A stretch of 64,000 nucleotides of DNA, from positions 1,054,220-1,118,219 of the forward strand of contig JAJHZJ010000121.1 in the NCBI GenBank assembly GCA_023548195.1, read 5' to 3'. This DNA is from Bettongia penicillata ogilbyi (taxonomy: Eukaryota > Chordata > Mammalia > Diprotodontia > Potoroidae). Under the pieces are notes generated by a model. That model saw nothing but the letters and a program-made list of their open reading frames with translations. It had not been told where the DNA came from and ran no database searches. Positions 1-12,229 of the stretch are shown one piece after another. Within the stretch, counting starts at the first letter, position 1. Every line of letters begins with the position of its first letter. The position numbers were made by a program, and so were the translations under genes.

Positions 1-2009
1 CTTTTCCCTTTCAAACAACAGAACAGAATGAGGAGAGTAGACCTGTGAGAAGTGGGTAAGGAAGGGGAAGTGAAGCTTGTGCATACAACACAACTTTCCC
101 TATCAGCACTACCAGTAACTGTTGGTAGCAGCCTCAGAACAGAAATCCAAAATCCATGGGAGGTATATGAGGTCATCCATAGCTAGAACACAAGTCAGAA
201 ACTGGAAATAGGTTAGGAAGGAGCACATGACAAAAGTTGGCCCTCTCTGACTAAAAGAAAAGTTAGTAGGACAATGTTCCTGAAACCAAATCTACTTTGA
301 AGAGCAGGAGGGAATTTAATTTCCTAGGCAACATGGTCCCTGAATTTAGTCTGCTAGCCAGAGAAGACAGACATACTGGCAAGCAAAGCACCAGTCTTGG
401 AGAATGCCTTGAAGTTAGCTTCAAGTTCAAAGTTTCTAGAATCTAGCCTCATAGACAAAGAAAAGAATACATTAGACTGTGTGATCCCAAGATCCAGTTT
501 TCTAGCTGGAGCAGGGAAATTTCTTGGTCAGTGTCAGTGTCTCAAAAGTAACCCCAAATTGGACAGTTCAGTGACCTGGTTTCTAGAGAGAAAAGGGTTC
601 CTGAACTTGTGTGTCTCTTGGAGAAAAAAAACAGGTTGGCCATTGGTCTCTTGTGGCTGGAGGGGCAGCGAAGGGAAGAAACAGATATAGACCTTGCCTA
701 CAGAATCCCACTCCATCAAGTTAGTGTAGTGAATTACTCAAAAAATGCAAGTCCAGTAACTTTACTTAAGGTGTGTTTTGACTTCTAGGAGAAGTCTAAA
801 ATGTAGGGGGCACTATGAATCTAGGGGTGACAAAGGGAAGTGGCCTGTGGGTGATTTGTAATGATAGAAAAATGTGGATAGACACAAAGTTGTACTTGAC
901 AAGATTTTAGCAAAATGAAAGCTTGTCTATAAGTCACGAGGAGGAAAAATAGTTGAAGAAATGCTAGTCAGGTTTGCCACAAAAGAAGAAATTTAGTTCC
1001 TTATAAGAACACTGGAGGGGGGGGGTCTTTAATGGGTGGAGAGTCTTAGCCTTCTACAGGCGTAGTCACAAAGAAACCTCCTCCTGCTTTTTTTGAGAAT
1101 TTACCATTTCAGGATCCCTCTTCAGGGCATTTTTTTGCAGCTGTGGTAAATTTCCATTTCTACCATTTATCCACAATAATCCACAAACACAATATAAAGC
1201 CTATCGTATGCTACCAGTCTATCAGACAGAACAAATCTTACTTTGATCTCTAGATTGGCTCAACCTAGATTTTCTGTTCACCTTTTCCTGTGAGATTTTT
1301 GCTCTGACTAGAATAAAAATGCATTACTACCCTGGAGTTGAGCTCAGGAAAAAGATGAAACCCACATCGGAGGCTTTCCACAATATACTAAGTATGACCT
1401 GAATTCTTGAAATAGGGAAGTGCTTTAGAACAAGGTTTTAAAATAATCTATGAATCTCCAAGTTTAACATTTCCAACCAGGTCACATCAGTCATGTTTGG
1501 ATAAAAGTGACTGTACCTTTTTGTCCCACTGCCCCCTTTTGAAAAGTACATAGTCCTTTAGAACAAGGGCATAAAGTATTGCTACTTCCCTGAAATTACA
1601 TGGATGTTGCTTCTTTAGAGGTAGTGGTTACAGTGGTGTCAATCTGATCCATATGTTCTGCCAAGATACACCATATTTTGTTTTGTGTGATTTTTAAAAT
1701 TCTTCTTATTCCTTTCTTTAATCTGTTGCTGCTCCGCAGGTTCTCTGGTACAATTTTTCTTTCCAACTTCCTTCTAAATCAGAACTGTTGAAAATAACAG
1801 TCTTTTCAGTTATGTCTATATAACTCCTTGAAGGCCCACACTACCCCAGGTTCTAAGTATTTTGTGGGTCACAATACTCTCCAGGTCATAGGTGAAATGC
1901 ACCAATGGATGTATTTCATACCACTTAACACACAGGACTTACTTAGAGCATAACAAAGAGATTTAATTAAATACTAATATAAATAAAGTAACAATAAAAG
2001 AACTTTCTT

Positions 2010-2010
<1 letters not shown>
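1..2010. other. Unassigned sequence, no gene recognised
   Basis: No ORF here exceeds about 100 codons and none resembles a known protein. I recognise no SINE or LINE signature, although very old repeats could be hidden. A run of G residues lies near 1016-1025. The stretch ends at a long pyrimidine microsatellite. Confidence 0.5.

Positions 2011-2078
<68 letters not shown>
2011..2078. repeat. (TC)n microsatellite
   Basis: An almost uninterrupted CT dinucleotide run of about 66 bases lies immediately left of an LTR boundary. Slippage here could have erased one copy of a target-site duplication for that LTR element. Confidence 0.97.
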
Positions 2079-2081
<3 letters not shown>

Positions 2082-2082
<1 letters not shown>

Positions 2083-2522
2083 GTGATATGGGTCTTGAGA
2101 TCCTCAAAAACAACTGATCAGAGACTTGTCTTAAGAAAGGCAAAAAGGAGTTTATTGCTTTGTCATGAGAAAGGGTAACCCCTACCCCACACTAATAGCG
2201 CTGGGCAGGGAGTACAGAAAGCAAGGTTTATTATACCCTAGCACGAACTCCCTCTCCCTAACCTGAGCTCCCCCTCCCTAACCTCTTCCCCTTATACCAT
2301 TGGATGGGCTTCAAGGGGTATAATCTATCTTTTTTTCTACTATGTGCCTGAAACAAGGTTGGGAGGAAGGAGCAGTTGAGCACAGTACAAGATATGTAAC
2401 GAAGTGTGCTTCTCTACAAGGTCAGCTAGCTGCAGATGGAGTTTTTCGAGGGAGTGTATTTCAACAGTACAAGAAACAATCAACTCTTTGAGGAAGCTTC
2501 ACTTCTGAGAGATCGTCTCTCA
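2082..2522 (-). mobile_element. LTR A of an endogenous retroviral element (3' LTR by position)
   Basis: The segment is colinear with 17161-17584 along its whole length, differing by many substitutions and small indels (roughly 15-20% by eye). Read on the minus strand it begins TGAGAGA and ends CACA, the TG...CA ends expected of an LTR. An AATAAA signal lies at 2151-2156 (minus strand) and a TATAATAAA-like element near 2227-2235. A polypurine tract abuts its right edge, so it should be the 3' LTR of a minus-strand provirus whose interior runs rightwards. It is clearly old. Confidence 0.75.
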
Positions 2523-2540
2523 CAACCCCCCTCATTTCTT
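2523..2540 (-). promoter_or_regulatory. Polypurine tract next to LTR A
   Basis: On the minus strand the bases just before the LTR read AAGAAATGAGGGGGG followed by TTG. A purine tract directly upstream of the 3' LTR primes plus-strand DNA synthesis in retroviruses. Its position and orientation agree with the minus-strand reading of LTR A. Confidence 0.65.
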
Positions 2541-5500
2541 ACAATGTGAAGACTCCTCACACTATTGTTGGAATACTCCTTTCCCTCTAACCTGGTGCAT
2601 GGCAACAGAAAGGGCTAAGGTCTAGAGGCCATAAGCAAAGAAAAATACCTGCAGCAAAGCAAAGAAAAGGTATAGCAGCTAACAAGAACCATAAACCCGC
2701 AACAGTCTTTTCAGTCATAAATAGATCGATCTCTTTTTCAAAGTTAATTTTAAGGCTCCAGGATCTTGTGACTCGAGTCCACTGGGTCAGAGCTGGCAAC
2801 GGTCCCTTCACACGGGTATGAGGTTGATTGAAGCCCTGACAAGGGGGGCAGACCCCTTCATGAGATTTCACTAAGGAGTCAACAACGGGATCCAGTAATT
2901 ACATAAATATAATAATCATTTTTAACACAGTACATATCACATCATAAAATAATTCCAACTTCTTGTCATGTGATGCTTCTTTTAAAGCATTTACAATATA
3001 AACCATAAACCATTTTTCTCTTAACATTAATCAACTGAGACAAAAATAATAATGACTATGTCTACTAACCTCAAAGGCCCTTGACCTGATTTGTCTCCAC
3101 ACTATTACTAAGGATTAAAGGACTCTAACTTGTTGTTGGTCTAAAATCCTAAGCCTAATAGCTTAATTTTTGGACTTAACCTCAGATGTTCCCCTACCAA
3201 CAATCTATTATTTAATAGATCTGGTATTACGCTTACAAAACTTTTGATTATAGGAAATTTCCATTAAAAGTAGGGACATTTCAGGGGAACATCTCCCTGA
3301 CTTCATGTCAGTTTCAGGCAGGAATAGATGGCCTACTGGTATCCAGCCAGGCTTAAAGTCTGCCAGGTGTCAGAGGGGAAATTGAGTCAGGAGAATCCTA
3401 CCTCAGCCCAGGCTGAACAGTCACTCTCCCAACCTTCCTATGAGATCACCCCTTTGCCATTCATACCAGCATCTCACAGGCTGGCATCATGGATCAGTGG
3501 TTCAGACAGTCTTTCTTGCTATCTACACCTGGAGTTAGACTCAGAAGAACAGTCAGTTAATAGTCCCATAAAAATCTTAAAATAGTAAGCTCCAATAATC
3601 AGTTTCAGACATGACTATAATTTCACATTGGCTAAGGAAATCTTTTGAGGCAAGTTTTAAGTGGCTTACATGCCTTTCCATACATGTTCTAGTTCCTGAT
3701 TAAATAACAATCATAAAATCAAATTTACCATTAAAACCATAAGTTATTGGTGTAATCGATTTACATTTCCCAAACTACTCTGTCCCTTTCTAACCATGCT
3801 CAACCTAAAAGAATGAGTTACACATATAAGTTCAAACATTAACTTCAACTTACGTTCATGAAATGAATTCAAATCAAAACAGAAACATTTAACTTTTCCA
3901 TCAATGCAAAGTATTACCAGAGGTTACCTGCCTCTAAGAAACTACACTGAAATTTTTTTTCCCAAATTGAAGACGTCTCTGATTTAGTCACAGTAATTTG
4001 ATTCAGTCTGTTGTTTTAATATAAATTGCTTTTACATCATTTTGTAATAAGTAAAGACTTTATTCCAAGTTGGGACCTTTGTCCCTTACTCCAAAGGAAT
4101 TTTAGTCCCATCTATCTAAAACCGCCATGGAAAACCTCACCTTGAAAGCTCCTTGGATTTCTCTACTTGATCTGGCTCTTTAGAGGCCCATAAACTTTTT
4201 ATTTATCATTATGATCAAATCTCTGTTCTATTTCCCATCTTTTCAATCTTTCTCAATCCAAACTTCCAGGTTACTGGCCATTCCCATCAAGACCATCCCA
4301 GCAAACCCCAGACCAAGCCTGCACACCTTCCTCAGTCCCTCTGTAGATAAGATACCAAACTTTGACCTTCTTTAGCTGAAAGAAGGCTTGGGTTGAATTC
4401 ATTTGAGCAAGACCCAATGTGTTACTATTTTGGGGTCCTAAGCACCCCCAACCTCAACAATTCCATACAATTACAGTTAACTTTAAATCCCAGTCTTGCT
4501 CTGTGGAACAATAATAAAACATTATATTTATACTTTGGTTTCCTTTCTTTTATCTAATTATTCCTATAACATTCAGAAAAAATGTCTCATTTATACCAGA
4601 GTACCCATCTCATCAATTAATTGAAAACAGCAAGATTCCACTACTTGCCTTGTGCTTACATCCTAAACTATCTGCTTTGATTATAGAAACATGCCATGAA
4701 GATGAAAAGCAAGGATCAATTAGATATCATCTTCACTTTATAGTGAGACTCAGAAATAGTCAAGTGGGAAAACATTCCTTTTCAATGGAACACAAGGGGA
4801 AACTGAGGCAAAAGGATCCCATCCCAGAATAAGGACAGGATTGACTCCTGAGGCAAACTTCTGCCTGTACCAGTCACATTCCTCTCTGAATATGGTCACA
4901 GAGGCTTATACATTAAATGACAGGTTTCACTAATCAAAACCAGGATTCACATCTTAAATCTTAAATCTTAAATTTGTCCCAAAAACTAATCACTGGAAAT
5001 TATCACCAACACAAATTCCTTGTTTAGGAATTCCTTATGCAGTTCACACTTTACATAGGAGATTAAAACTTTAACAAAGTGAGGCACCACACCACTTGAG
5101 TGATGATTTTACACTTTTCAAGTCTTAGGGATCTAGGATGGGGCTGGCACCCCTGCTTTCCTTTGACAATAGGAAAGAATTCCATCTTTTCTCTGAGCAG
5201 TTCAGAGTTCAGATTAAATCTTAAGAAGTCCTTCTGTAACGACAAGACTTCAAAAGGAAAAAGGGATGAGGCCAGGAGGCATTTTGTCTTAAAATTATCA
5301 CAGTTTCCTGGAGCCATAAAATTCCTGGTTTCCCTTATTTTGTCCCATATCTTCCAACCCCAATAAACCTTTAGTTATTATAACAAATTAGTTTGCAAAT
5401 ATAAATTTGGTAGGTAAATTTTTCAAAAATCATACAAAATATTTTTACAAAACATTTCTTACAACAAATATCTTCCTCTTTCAAGAACAGTTTACAATTA

Positions 5501-6340
5501 ATTGATAAAAATTACACAATCTAAAAGCAAGGACTTTCCACATTTGCCCATAAGCTTCCTTTTACAAACATTCATTTGTAAATGCTTGATTCATAGCAAA
5601 AATAATTTTAGTTAAAATTTCATTCTTAACAGCAAAAATAAACTTTGCAATATACTTAAGGCATCCCTAGATGGAACAGGCTTGAAAATCATACCCATAT
5701 ATAAAAATATACATGTATTTTTTAAAGATTCCTTTTTCCTCAGTAGGAATTCTACAATACAAACACACAGAATTCATAACAGCCTCTTTTTAAAAACCAA
5801 TTCATCATTAATTTAACCATGCAATTCCCAATATAACAACATTTAAATTTACTTAAAAATTTATACTATTTAAGTTTACTTAAAACTTAAAATAAGCCAA
5901 TACTCATTCAGGTGAGTGGATTTCCACATCACCTTGCACAGTAATTCATCTCTTTACTACCACCTGGGAACAGTCTATCACCTGATCAGATAAAGTCATC
6001 TCAAATTTGATTGAGCTATTAATTATCAAATCAAGTTAGATGATTTTTCTGTCTTCTTAAAGTACTTCCTCACATCTTCACCACTTATTGAAACCATCTG
6101 AAACTGACACAAAGGTTCAGAACAACTATATAGGGACAGGAGGGGTGTGAATAACCCTCATTTGTTCCCAAACTTTATTTGCCTTCCATATTTTCGATCA
6201 AATCTACATTCATCTTTCCAGATTTCTCAACCCATTACTCAGATTATCCAGTTTTCCTTTACATTTTAAGCATAAGACAAGATTACTCATAAGCTATCAC
6301 TTTTTATTTCAGTTCAATCTAAATAACCTTTCTTCTTTTC
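2541..6340 (-). mobile_element. Interior of the LTR element, no readable gag/pol/env
   Basis: This AT-rich stretch lies between the polypurine tract and the first HAL1-like insertion. I found no long ORF and no reverse-transcriptase, protease or integrase motif on the minus strand, and no recognisable SINE. By position it should be the 3' part of the retroviral interior. It may be a non-autonomous LTR element with a non-coding interior or simply a decayed one. A profile search for retroviral domains on the minus strand would decide. Confidence 0.4.
2587..2871 (-). pseudogene. Short ORF with hydrophobic segment, possible envelope TM remnant
   Basis: A 94-codon open frame lies just upstream of the polypurine tract on the minus strand, where the end of an envelope gene is expected. 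Its second half has one strongly hydrophobic stretch of about 20-25 residues followed by a short tail, as in a membrane anchor. I see no immunosuppressive-like motif, fusion peptide or disulphide motif. The position is suggestive and the sequence support is weak; it could be a chance ORF. Confidence 0.22.
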
Positions 6341-7176
6341 TTAAAAAGTTTAAAATTGGGGGGGGGGAGCCAAGATGGCACAGTAGTAAGATGCACATAC
6401 ACTAGCTCTTCCCCCACAGCCCATAAAATAACTGTAAAGAAAGATTCTCAACAAATTCTAGAGCAGCAGAAGCCACAGAACAATGGAGTGGAGGAGATTT
6501 CCAGCCCATGATGACCTGAAAGGCCGATGGGAAAGGGCTGTCACACCAGATGCAGAGCACAGCCGAGCCCAGCCTTGACCAGCATGGTGCCTGGAAGAGG
6601 ACTCGAGCAGGCCTTGGAAGCAGAATCCTCAGTGGCAGTATCTGCGGTTTGCAGATCCCTCAACCCACAGGTGCCAAGAGTCAGTGAGAGAGTTTTTCAG
6701 CCAGTCAAGAAGGGAGCAGTGTCTTCCCGTAGCTACGGCCTCACGTGGTGGCAGTGGAGGCTGCACCTGGCAACAACAGCTCCCACAGCAGCCTGCATCC
6801 ATTGTTGAATCGTAAAACCCCCGGGGGAACTGAGCAGCTGACTCTGTGTGGTGGCCCTGCCCCCACCTAATGCTCCTGGGGGAATTCAGCAGCTGATCTT
6901 TATCTCACACTGCATGGTGGCCATGCCCCTGTTGAAAGCCCCTGGGGGAATTGAGCAATTTATCTGAATCTCAGCCCCTATTGCTGACTTGAAAGAACTG
7001 GAGGCCAGGTGGTTGTGGAGATGAAATTCTATTATTCACAGATTCTGGGAACAAAAAGTTTCTGGTTTCTCCCAGACTAGTATATATGCTTGATTGTGCC
7101 ACATTGGAGAAACTGAGATCTTACAAATCCCCAGATCTTGGTAAAGGACCCAAAAGTCAAGTCACTGGTTGGAGAA

Positions 7177-8284
7177 ATGCCCAAAAAAGGGGGGAAAAAA
7201 GCAAGACTATTGAAGGTTACTTTCTTGGTGAAGAGATATCTTTTCCCATCCTTTCAGATGAGGCAGAACAATGCCTACTATCAGGGAAAGACATAAAAGG
7301 CAAGGCTTCCGTATCCCAAACATCCAAAATAAATATTCAATAGTCTCAGGACATGGAAGAGCGCAAAAAGGATCTTAAAAATCAAGTAACAGAGGTGGAG
7401 GAAAAACTGGGAAGAGAAATGAGAGATTATGCAAGAAAATCATGAAAACTGAGTCAACAATTTGTTAAAGGTCACCCCAAAAGATGCTGAAGAAAATAAC
7501 ACCTTGAAAAATAGGCTAACTCAATTGGCAAAAGAGGCTCAAAAAGACAATGAAGAGAAGAAGGCTTTAAAAAGCAGAATTAGCCAAATGGAAAAGGAGG
7601 TTCAAAAGCTCATTGAAGAAAATAGTTCTCTCAAAATTAGAATGGAACAGATGGAGGCTAATGGCTTTCTAAGAAACACACAAAACAAAACCAAAAGAAT
7701 GAAAAAATGGAAGATAATTGAAACATCTCATTGGAAAAACAATTGACTTAGAAAATAGATCCAGGAGAGACAACTTAAAAATTATGGGACTACTTGAAAT
7801 CCAGGACCAAAAAAAGAGCCTAGACATCATCTTTCATGAAATTATCAAGGAAAACTGCCCTTATATTCTAGAACCAGGAGGCAAAATAAATATTGAAAGA
7901 ATCCACCTATCACCTCCTGAAAGAGATCCAAAAAGAGAAACTCCTAGAAACATTGTGGCCAAATTCCAGAATTCTCAAGTCAAGGAGAAAATATTGCAAG
8001 CAGCTAGAAGGAAACAATTCCAATATTGTGGAAATACAATCAGGATAACACAAGATCTAGCAGCTTCTACATTAAGGGTTCGAAGGGCATGGAATATGAT
8101 ATTCCAGAAGTCAAAGGAACTAGGACTAAAACCAAGAATCACCTACCCAGCAAAACTGAGTATAATATTTCAGGGGAAAAAATGGTCTTTCAATGAAATA
8201 GAGGACTTTCAAGCATTCTTGATGAAAAGACCAGAGCTGAAAAGAAAACATGACTTTCAAACACAAGAATCAAGAGAAGCATGA
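7177..8284 (+). pseudogene. L1-type ORF1 of HAL1-like element no. 1 (broken)
   Basis: This is a decayed ORF1p frame: an RNA-binding chaperone that trimerises through a coiled coil in L1. The likely start is the ATG in 'aaatgccc' shared with the other copies. A frameshift lies in the G/A run just after the start, an in-frame TAG follows near 7340, and the frame then shifts again between 7435 and 7745. Coiled-coil heptads (LTQLAKEAQKDNEEKKALKS) occupy 7462-7700. The RRM-like part (NLKIMGL...) and the C-terminal domain (RITYPAKLS) are open from 7718 to the stop at 8284. It cannot make an intact protein. Confidence 0.88.
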
Positions 8285-8420
8285 AAAGGTAAACAGTAAA
8301 GAGAAATCCTAATGGACTTACTAAAGTTGAACTGTTTACATTCCTACATGGAAAGACAATATTTGTAACTCTTGAAATTTTTTTCAGTATCTGGATAATT
8401 TGTGGGATTATATACACCCC

Positions 8421-8426
<6 letters not shown>

Positions 8427-8484
<58 letters not shown>
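8427..8484. repeat. (GA)n microsatellite in HAL1-like 3' UTR
   Basis: About 29 GA units lie about 140 bases downstream of the ORF1 stop. The other copies have a CA repeat at the same place, so a microsatellite at this position is a family trait. Confidence 0.95.
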
Positions 8485-8486
<2 letters not shown>

Positions 8487-9326
8487 AGAGAATACAGGGT
8501 GAATTGAATAGAAAGGGATCATATCTAAAAAAATGAAATTGAGGGGTGAGTGAGGAATATATTGAAAGGAGAAAGGGAGAAATGGAATGGGGCAAATTAT
8601 CTCTCATAAAAGAGGCAGGAAAAAACTTTTTTAATGAAGGGGAAAAGGGGAGAGGTGAGATGGAAAACATGAAGCATACTCTCATCACATTTGACTCAAG
8701 GAAGGAATAAATTGCACACTCATTTTGGTATGAAAGCCTATCTTACAATACAGGAAACTGGTGGAGAAGGAGATAAGAAGGGTGGGGGAAATAATGAAAG
8801 GGCTGGTAATGGGAGGAGGGGACAATTAGAAGTCAACACTCTTGGGGAGGGACAAGGTCAAAAGAGAGAATAGAAGAAATGAGGGGCAGCATAAGATGGA
8901 GGGAAATATAGTTAGTCTTACACAACAAGACTATTATGGAAGTCATTTGAAAAACTACACATATATAGCCTATATTGAATTGCTTGCCTTTCCGATGGGG
9001 ATGGGTAGGGAAGGAGGAAGGAGGAGAAGTTGGAACTCAAAGTTTTAGGAACATCTGTTGAGCACTGTTCTTGCATACAACAGGGAAACAAGAAATACAG
9101 GTAATGGGATGTAGAAATTTATCTTGCCCTACAGGACAAAAGAGAAGATGGGGATAAGGGAAGGGAAGGATGTTATAAGGGAGGGCAGATTGGTGGTAGG
9201 GGTAATTAGAATGCTCAGCATTTTGGGGTGGAGGGAGGGGAGAGATGGGGAGAAAATTTGGAACTCAAAATTTTGTGGAAATGAATGTTGAAAACTTAAA
9301 TAAATTTTTTTAAAAAGTTTAAAATT

Positions 9327-9687
9327 ATGTTAACTTAAAATGTGCTTAAGTTAATTGTGTTTAGCCTAGGTAAAAGAGATCTTATTAATTCTGAACCAGT
9401 GTTTACAAGGTGGGCTTGACTCACCGTCCAAGCAAGGAATGTGGAAATTTAATTCATTGAATTGTAACTATTACCAATCACAATAATTGTCTGTTGGTTT
9501 TCCAATCAAGTTACAAATTGTCATTTTCTCAACATACCGATATCTTCTGAATTGATATGAGGAAGGGAGTGGCTGAAAGCCCATGTTGCTCCCCCATCTC
9601 CCATTTTTCTTTACAGTGTTCTTTTTTCTTTTTTGCCTTTACTCAGACTACCCTTATTCTCCTTTATATTCCAAATAAAAATAAAAT
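9327..9687 (-). mobile_element. LTR-element interior between two HAL1-like insertions
   Basis: About 360 bases with no ORF or recognisable repeat. It is the continuation of the sequence on the left of element no. 1, because the duplicated target is repeated at its left edge. Confidence 0.4.
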
Positions 9688-11500
9688 GGGGGGGGGGGCA
9701 GAGCCAAGATGGCAGAGTAGAAAGATGAACATATGTTAGCTCTTACCCCACAGCCCATAAAATACCTGTAAAGAAGAACTCTCAATAAATTCTAGCACAG
9801 CAGAAGCTGCAGAACAACGGAGTGGAGGAGATTTCTAGCCCAGATCTGAAAGACCGATGGGAAAGGTCTGTCGACTGGACACAGAGAGGAGCCGAGCCCA
9901 GCCTTGGCCACGCTGCACCAAGAGGAGCAGATCCTAGCAGGCTTCAGGGACAGAATCTCCAGCCACAGCACAGATCCCTCAACTCACAGGCACCAAAGGT
10001 CAGTGAGAGGGTCTTTTCAGCTTGCTGAGAAGGGAGCAGGATATCCCCATAACTCAGGCCTCCTCAGGTGGCAGCAGTGGACAGGGGCCCACATCCATTG
10101 TAGAAGGCCTCATCATAAAGCCCCTGAGGGAACTGAGCCCTGCCTGGTGGCCCTGGCCCCACCTGAGAAGCTGATCTTAATCTCACACTGAATAGCAGCC
10201 CTGCCCCCACTTGAAGCCCCTAGGGGATTGAAGCAGCTCATCTGAATCTCAGCCCCCAGTGCTGGCTTGGTGGAACTGGAGGTGAGGTGGTTGTGGAGAG
10301 GAAACTCAGAAGTCAAGTAACTGACTGGGAAAATGCCCAAAAAAGGGGAAAAAAATAAGACCATAGAAGGTTTCTTGGGGAACAGGTGTCTCCCCCCATC
10401 CTTTCGGATGAGGAAGAACAAGGCATACTGCCAGAGAAAGTCAAGGTCTCTGCCTCCAAAGAGGACTTAAACTGGGCTTGGGCAATAGAAGACCTTAAAA
10501 ATCAAGCTAGCAGCTTACTAAAGCAGAACCAAAAAATGCTGAGAAAAATAACAGCTTTAAAAAGAGGTTAACTCAATTGGGAAAAGAGGTCCAGAAAGCC
10601 AATGAGGAGAAGGAGGTTTTAAAAAGCAGAATTAGCCAAATGCAGGAGAAGTTTCAAAAGCTCACTGAACAAAATAATTTGTTGAAAGAGAGAATTGAGT
10701 TCAGGGAAATGAATGACTATGAGTTAAACCAAGCAGTTAGTAAACAAAACCAAAAATTTGAAAAAATAGAAGATAATGTGAAACATCTCATTGGAAAAAT
10801 AACTGACCTGGAAAATAGATCCAGGAGAAACAATTTAAAAATTATGGGACTACCTGAAAGCCATGATCAAAAAAAGAGCCTAGACATTATCTTCCATGAA
10901 ATTATCAAGGAAAATGACCATGATGTTACAGAATCAGAGGGCAAAATAAATATTGAAAGATTCCACCCATCACCTCCTGAAAGAGACCTGAACAGAGAAA
11001 CTCCTAGGAATATTGTGGTCAAATTTCAGAGTTCCCAGATCAAGGAGAAAATACTGCAAGCAGCTAGAAAGAAACAATTTGAATATTGTGGAAATACAAT
11101 CAGGATAACACAGGATTTGGCTACTTCAACATTAAGGGATCAAAGGGTTTGGAATGGGATATTCCAGAAATCAAAGGGACTGGGACTGAAACCAAGAATC
11201 ACCTACCCAGCAAATCTGAGTATAATAATTCAAGGGAATAAATGGTCATTCAATGATATAGAAGACTTTCAATCATTCATACTGTATAGAAAATCTGACT
11301 TCCCAAGACAAGAATCAAAAGAAGCATGAAAAGGGTGGTAAATCTCGTGAAAAAGTGGTAAATATTTTGGCATCCACAACTCCAGAAGAGATTTTGGGGA
11401 AAGTGAAAATGCAAGCAGAAGCTCCCTAAAACAAACCAGAAAACCCAGAAATTAACATTATCTTTTGTGGAACTTTTTTTTTTAAATACTAAAGAAGTAA
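9688..11500 (+). mobile_element. HAL1-like / L1 element no. 2 (5' end and ORF1, divergent 3' part)
   Basis: It opens with a G run and 'cagagccaagatggcag', then the same GC-rich 5' UTR as its relatives and an ORF1 that is more diverged than in copies 1, 3, 4 and 5. The expected 3' UTR is absent: after the ORF1 stop at 11329 the sequence does not match the other copies. The 3' limit is uncertain. One candidate end is about 12217, where 'aaaaataaaatg' repeats the 12 bases at 9677-9688, but that motif is low complexity. Confidence 0.8.
10333..11329 (+). pseudogene. L1-type ORF1 of element no. 2 (C-terminal 250 codons open)
   Basis: The start is the ATG in 'aaaatgcccaa'. The first part is frameshifted, is open from 10386 to 10571, and lacks most of the segment that carries 'EEKLGREMREMQEKHEK' in the other copies. 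A one-base loss in an A run near 10565 separates it from an uninterrupted 250-codon frame (10577-11329). That frame has heptads (GKEVQKANEEKEVLKSRISQ), an RRM-like core (NLKIMGLPESHDQ) and a C-terminal domain ending near [10 protein letters not shown]. It is the least damaged ORF1 core in the window. Confidence 0.85.
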
Positions 11501-12217
11501 ATTTGCAAGAAGAAGAACCTAGATGATACTTGAAAGATAGTGCTTTGAAGAGAAACAGGTCTCTGAAAAATACTCTCCATGAAATGTTGGAAACATCAGA
11601 ATATCACATAACTCATAAGGCAAAGTATACTGCAGTCAAACTTCAGCTCCTGCTGGAAATACTCAATCCAAGCCATGACGGTCCAATTCTTAAAATTTAC
11701 AGCTGGTTTGTTAATACTACATACCTGCCCATAAGCTTATTTTATAGACTATTACTTCAATTTTGTGTAACTACACACTTAAAAGAGTTGAAAGAGACCT
11801 TGGAGATTACCTACTTTACTCATGTTATTTTTACAGATGATCATACAGTGTCAGAGAGGCTGAGAAGTTTATCAGAGATCACACAAATACTCAGCATTAC
11901 TCAGACTAGAGCTGACCTCCCCTCACTCCAGTGGCAGTGCCCTATATATACGACACTATTGCCTTGACTGTTATTTACAAGTATTAAGAGACATAAACGT
12001 ATAGAAGCAGCTTCACAGTGAGTAAAGCTCTAGACTTGAAGTCAAGGATAGTCACTTCTCAGAGCTTCAGGAAAGTCTCTGTGGCTCTAGATTAGAGAGA
12101 GGTTGAAATGCGAGCTGGTGGACAAAATCTTAGGTCCTAGACTTATTTCTGTAAAGAAAATGTGTAGAATTTGTTGAGTTTCAATTGGATAATAATATTT
12201 TAAAATGTATTTTTTTA
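11330..12217 (+). other. Segment 3' of ORF1 no. 2, not shared with other HAL1-like copies
   Basis: This roughly 890-base segment follows ORF1 directly but differs from the 3' UTR of copies 1, 3, 4 and 5. It contains an ORF of 145 codons (11530-11967) without recognisable homology, a MIR-like stretch and a short SINE-like head near 12004-12045. It may be a 3' transduction or a different 3' module if the insertion ends at about 12217. Otherwise it is host sequence beyond a truncated element. Confidence 0.45.
11785..11965 (+). repeat. MIR-like SINE fragment
   Basis: The order 'agagaccttggagatta', 'ttttacagatgatca', 'cagagaggctgagaag' and 'cagagatcacacaaat' matches the usual core and 3' half of MIR-class elements in diverged form. 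An element this old inside the LTR-bracketed region is unexpected unless it was carried in by element no. 2. Confidence 0.55.
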
Positions 12218-12229
12218 AAAAATAAAATG

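Larger units (their letters stand above)
6358..9309 (+). mobile_element. Full-length HAL1-like (ORF1-only L1) element no. 1
   Basis: A complete insertion of about 2.95 kb is flanked by an identical 17-bp duplication (6341-6357 and 9310-9326). It begins with a G run and 'agccaagatgg', has a GC-rich 5' UTR of about 0.8 kb, an L1-type ORF1, a GA microsatellite and an A/G-rich 3' UTR of about 1 kb ending 'aaataaattttttt'. No ORF2 lies between ORF1 and the tail, which defines the half-L1 architecture. It would be mobilised in trans by L1. The target is the LTR-element interior. Confidence 0.9.

Noticed and set aside
1797..2716. Identical 15-mer 'aacagtcttttcagt' at about 1796 and 2701
   Set aside because: No similarity extends beyond it on either side, so it is probably a coincidence between low-complexity contexts.
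7718..8284. 188-codon ORF as a host coiled-coil protein gene
   Set aside because: It repeats in elements 2, 3, 4 and 5 and matches the RRM-like and C-terminal domains of L1 ORF1p.
8190..8688. Minus-strand ORFs with long (LS)n runs
   Set aside because: They translate the GA microsatellite and the antisense of the HAL1 3' UTR.
10577..11329. 250-codon ORF as a domesticated ORF1 gene
   Set aside because: The N-terminal part is frameshifted and there is no separate start context or neighbour suggesting exaptation. It looks like an ordinary decaying copy, although it is the best preserved one.
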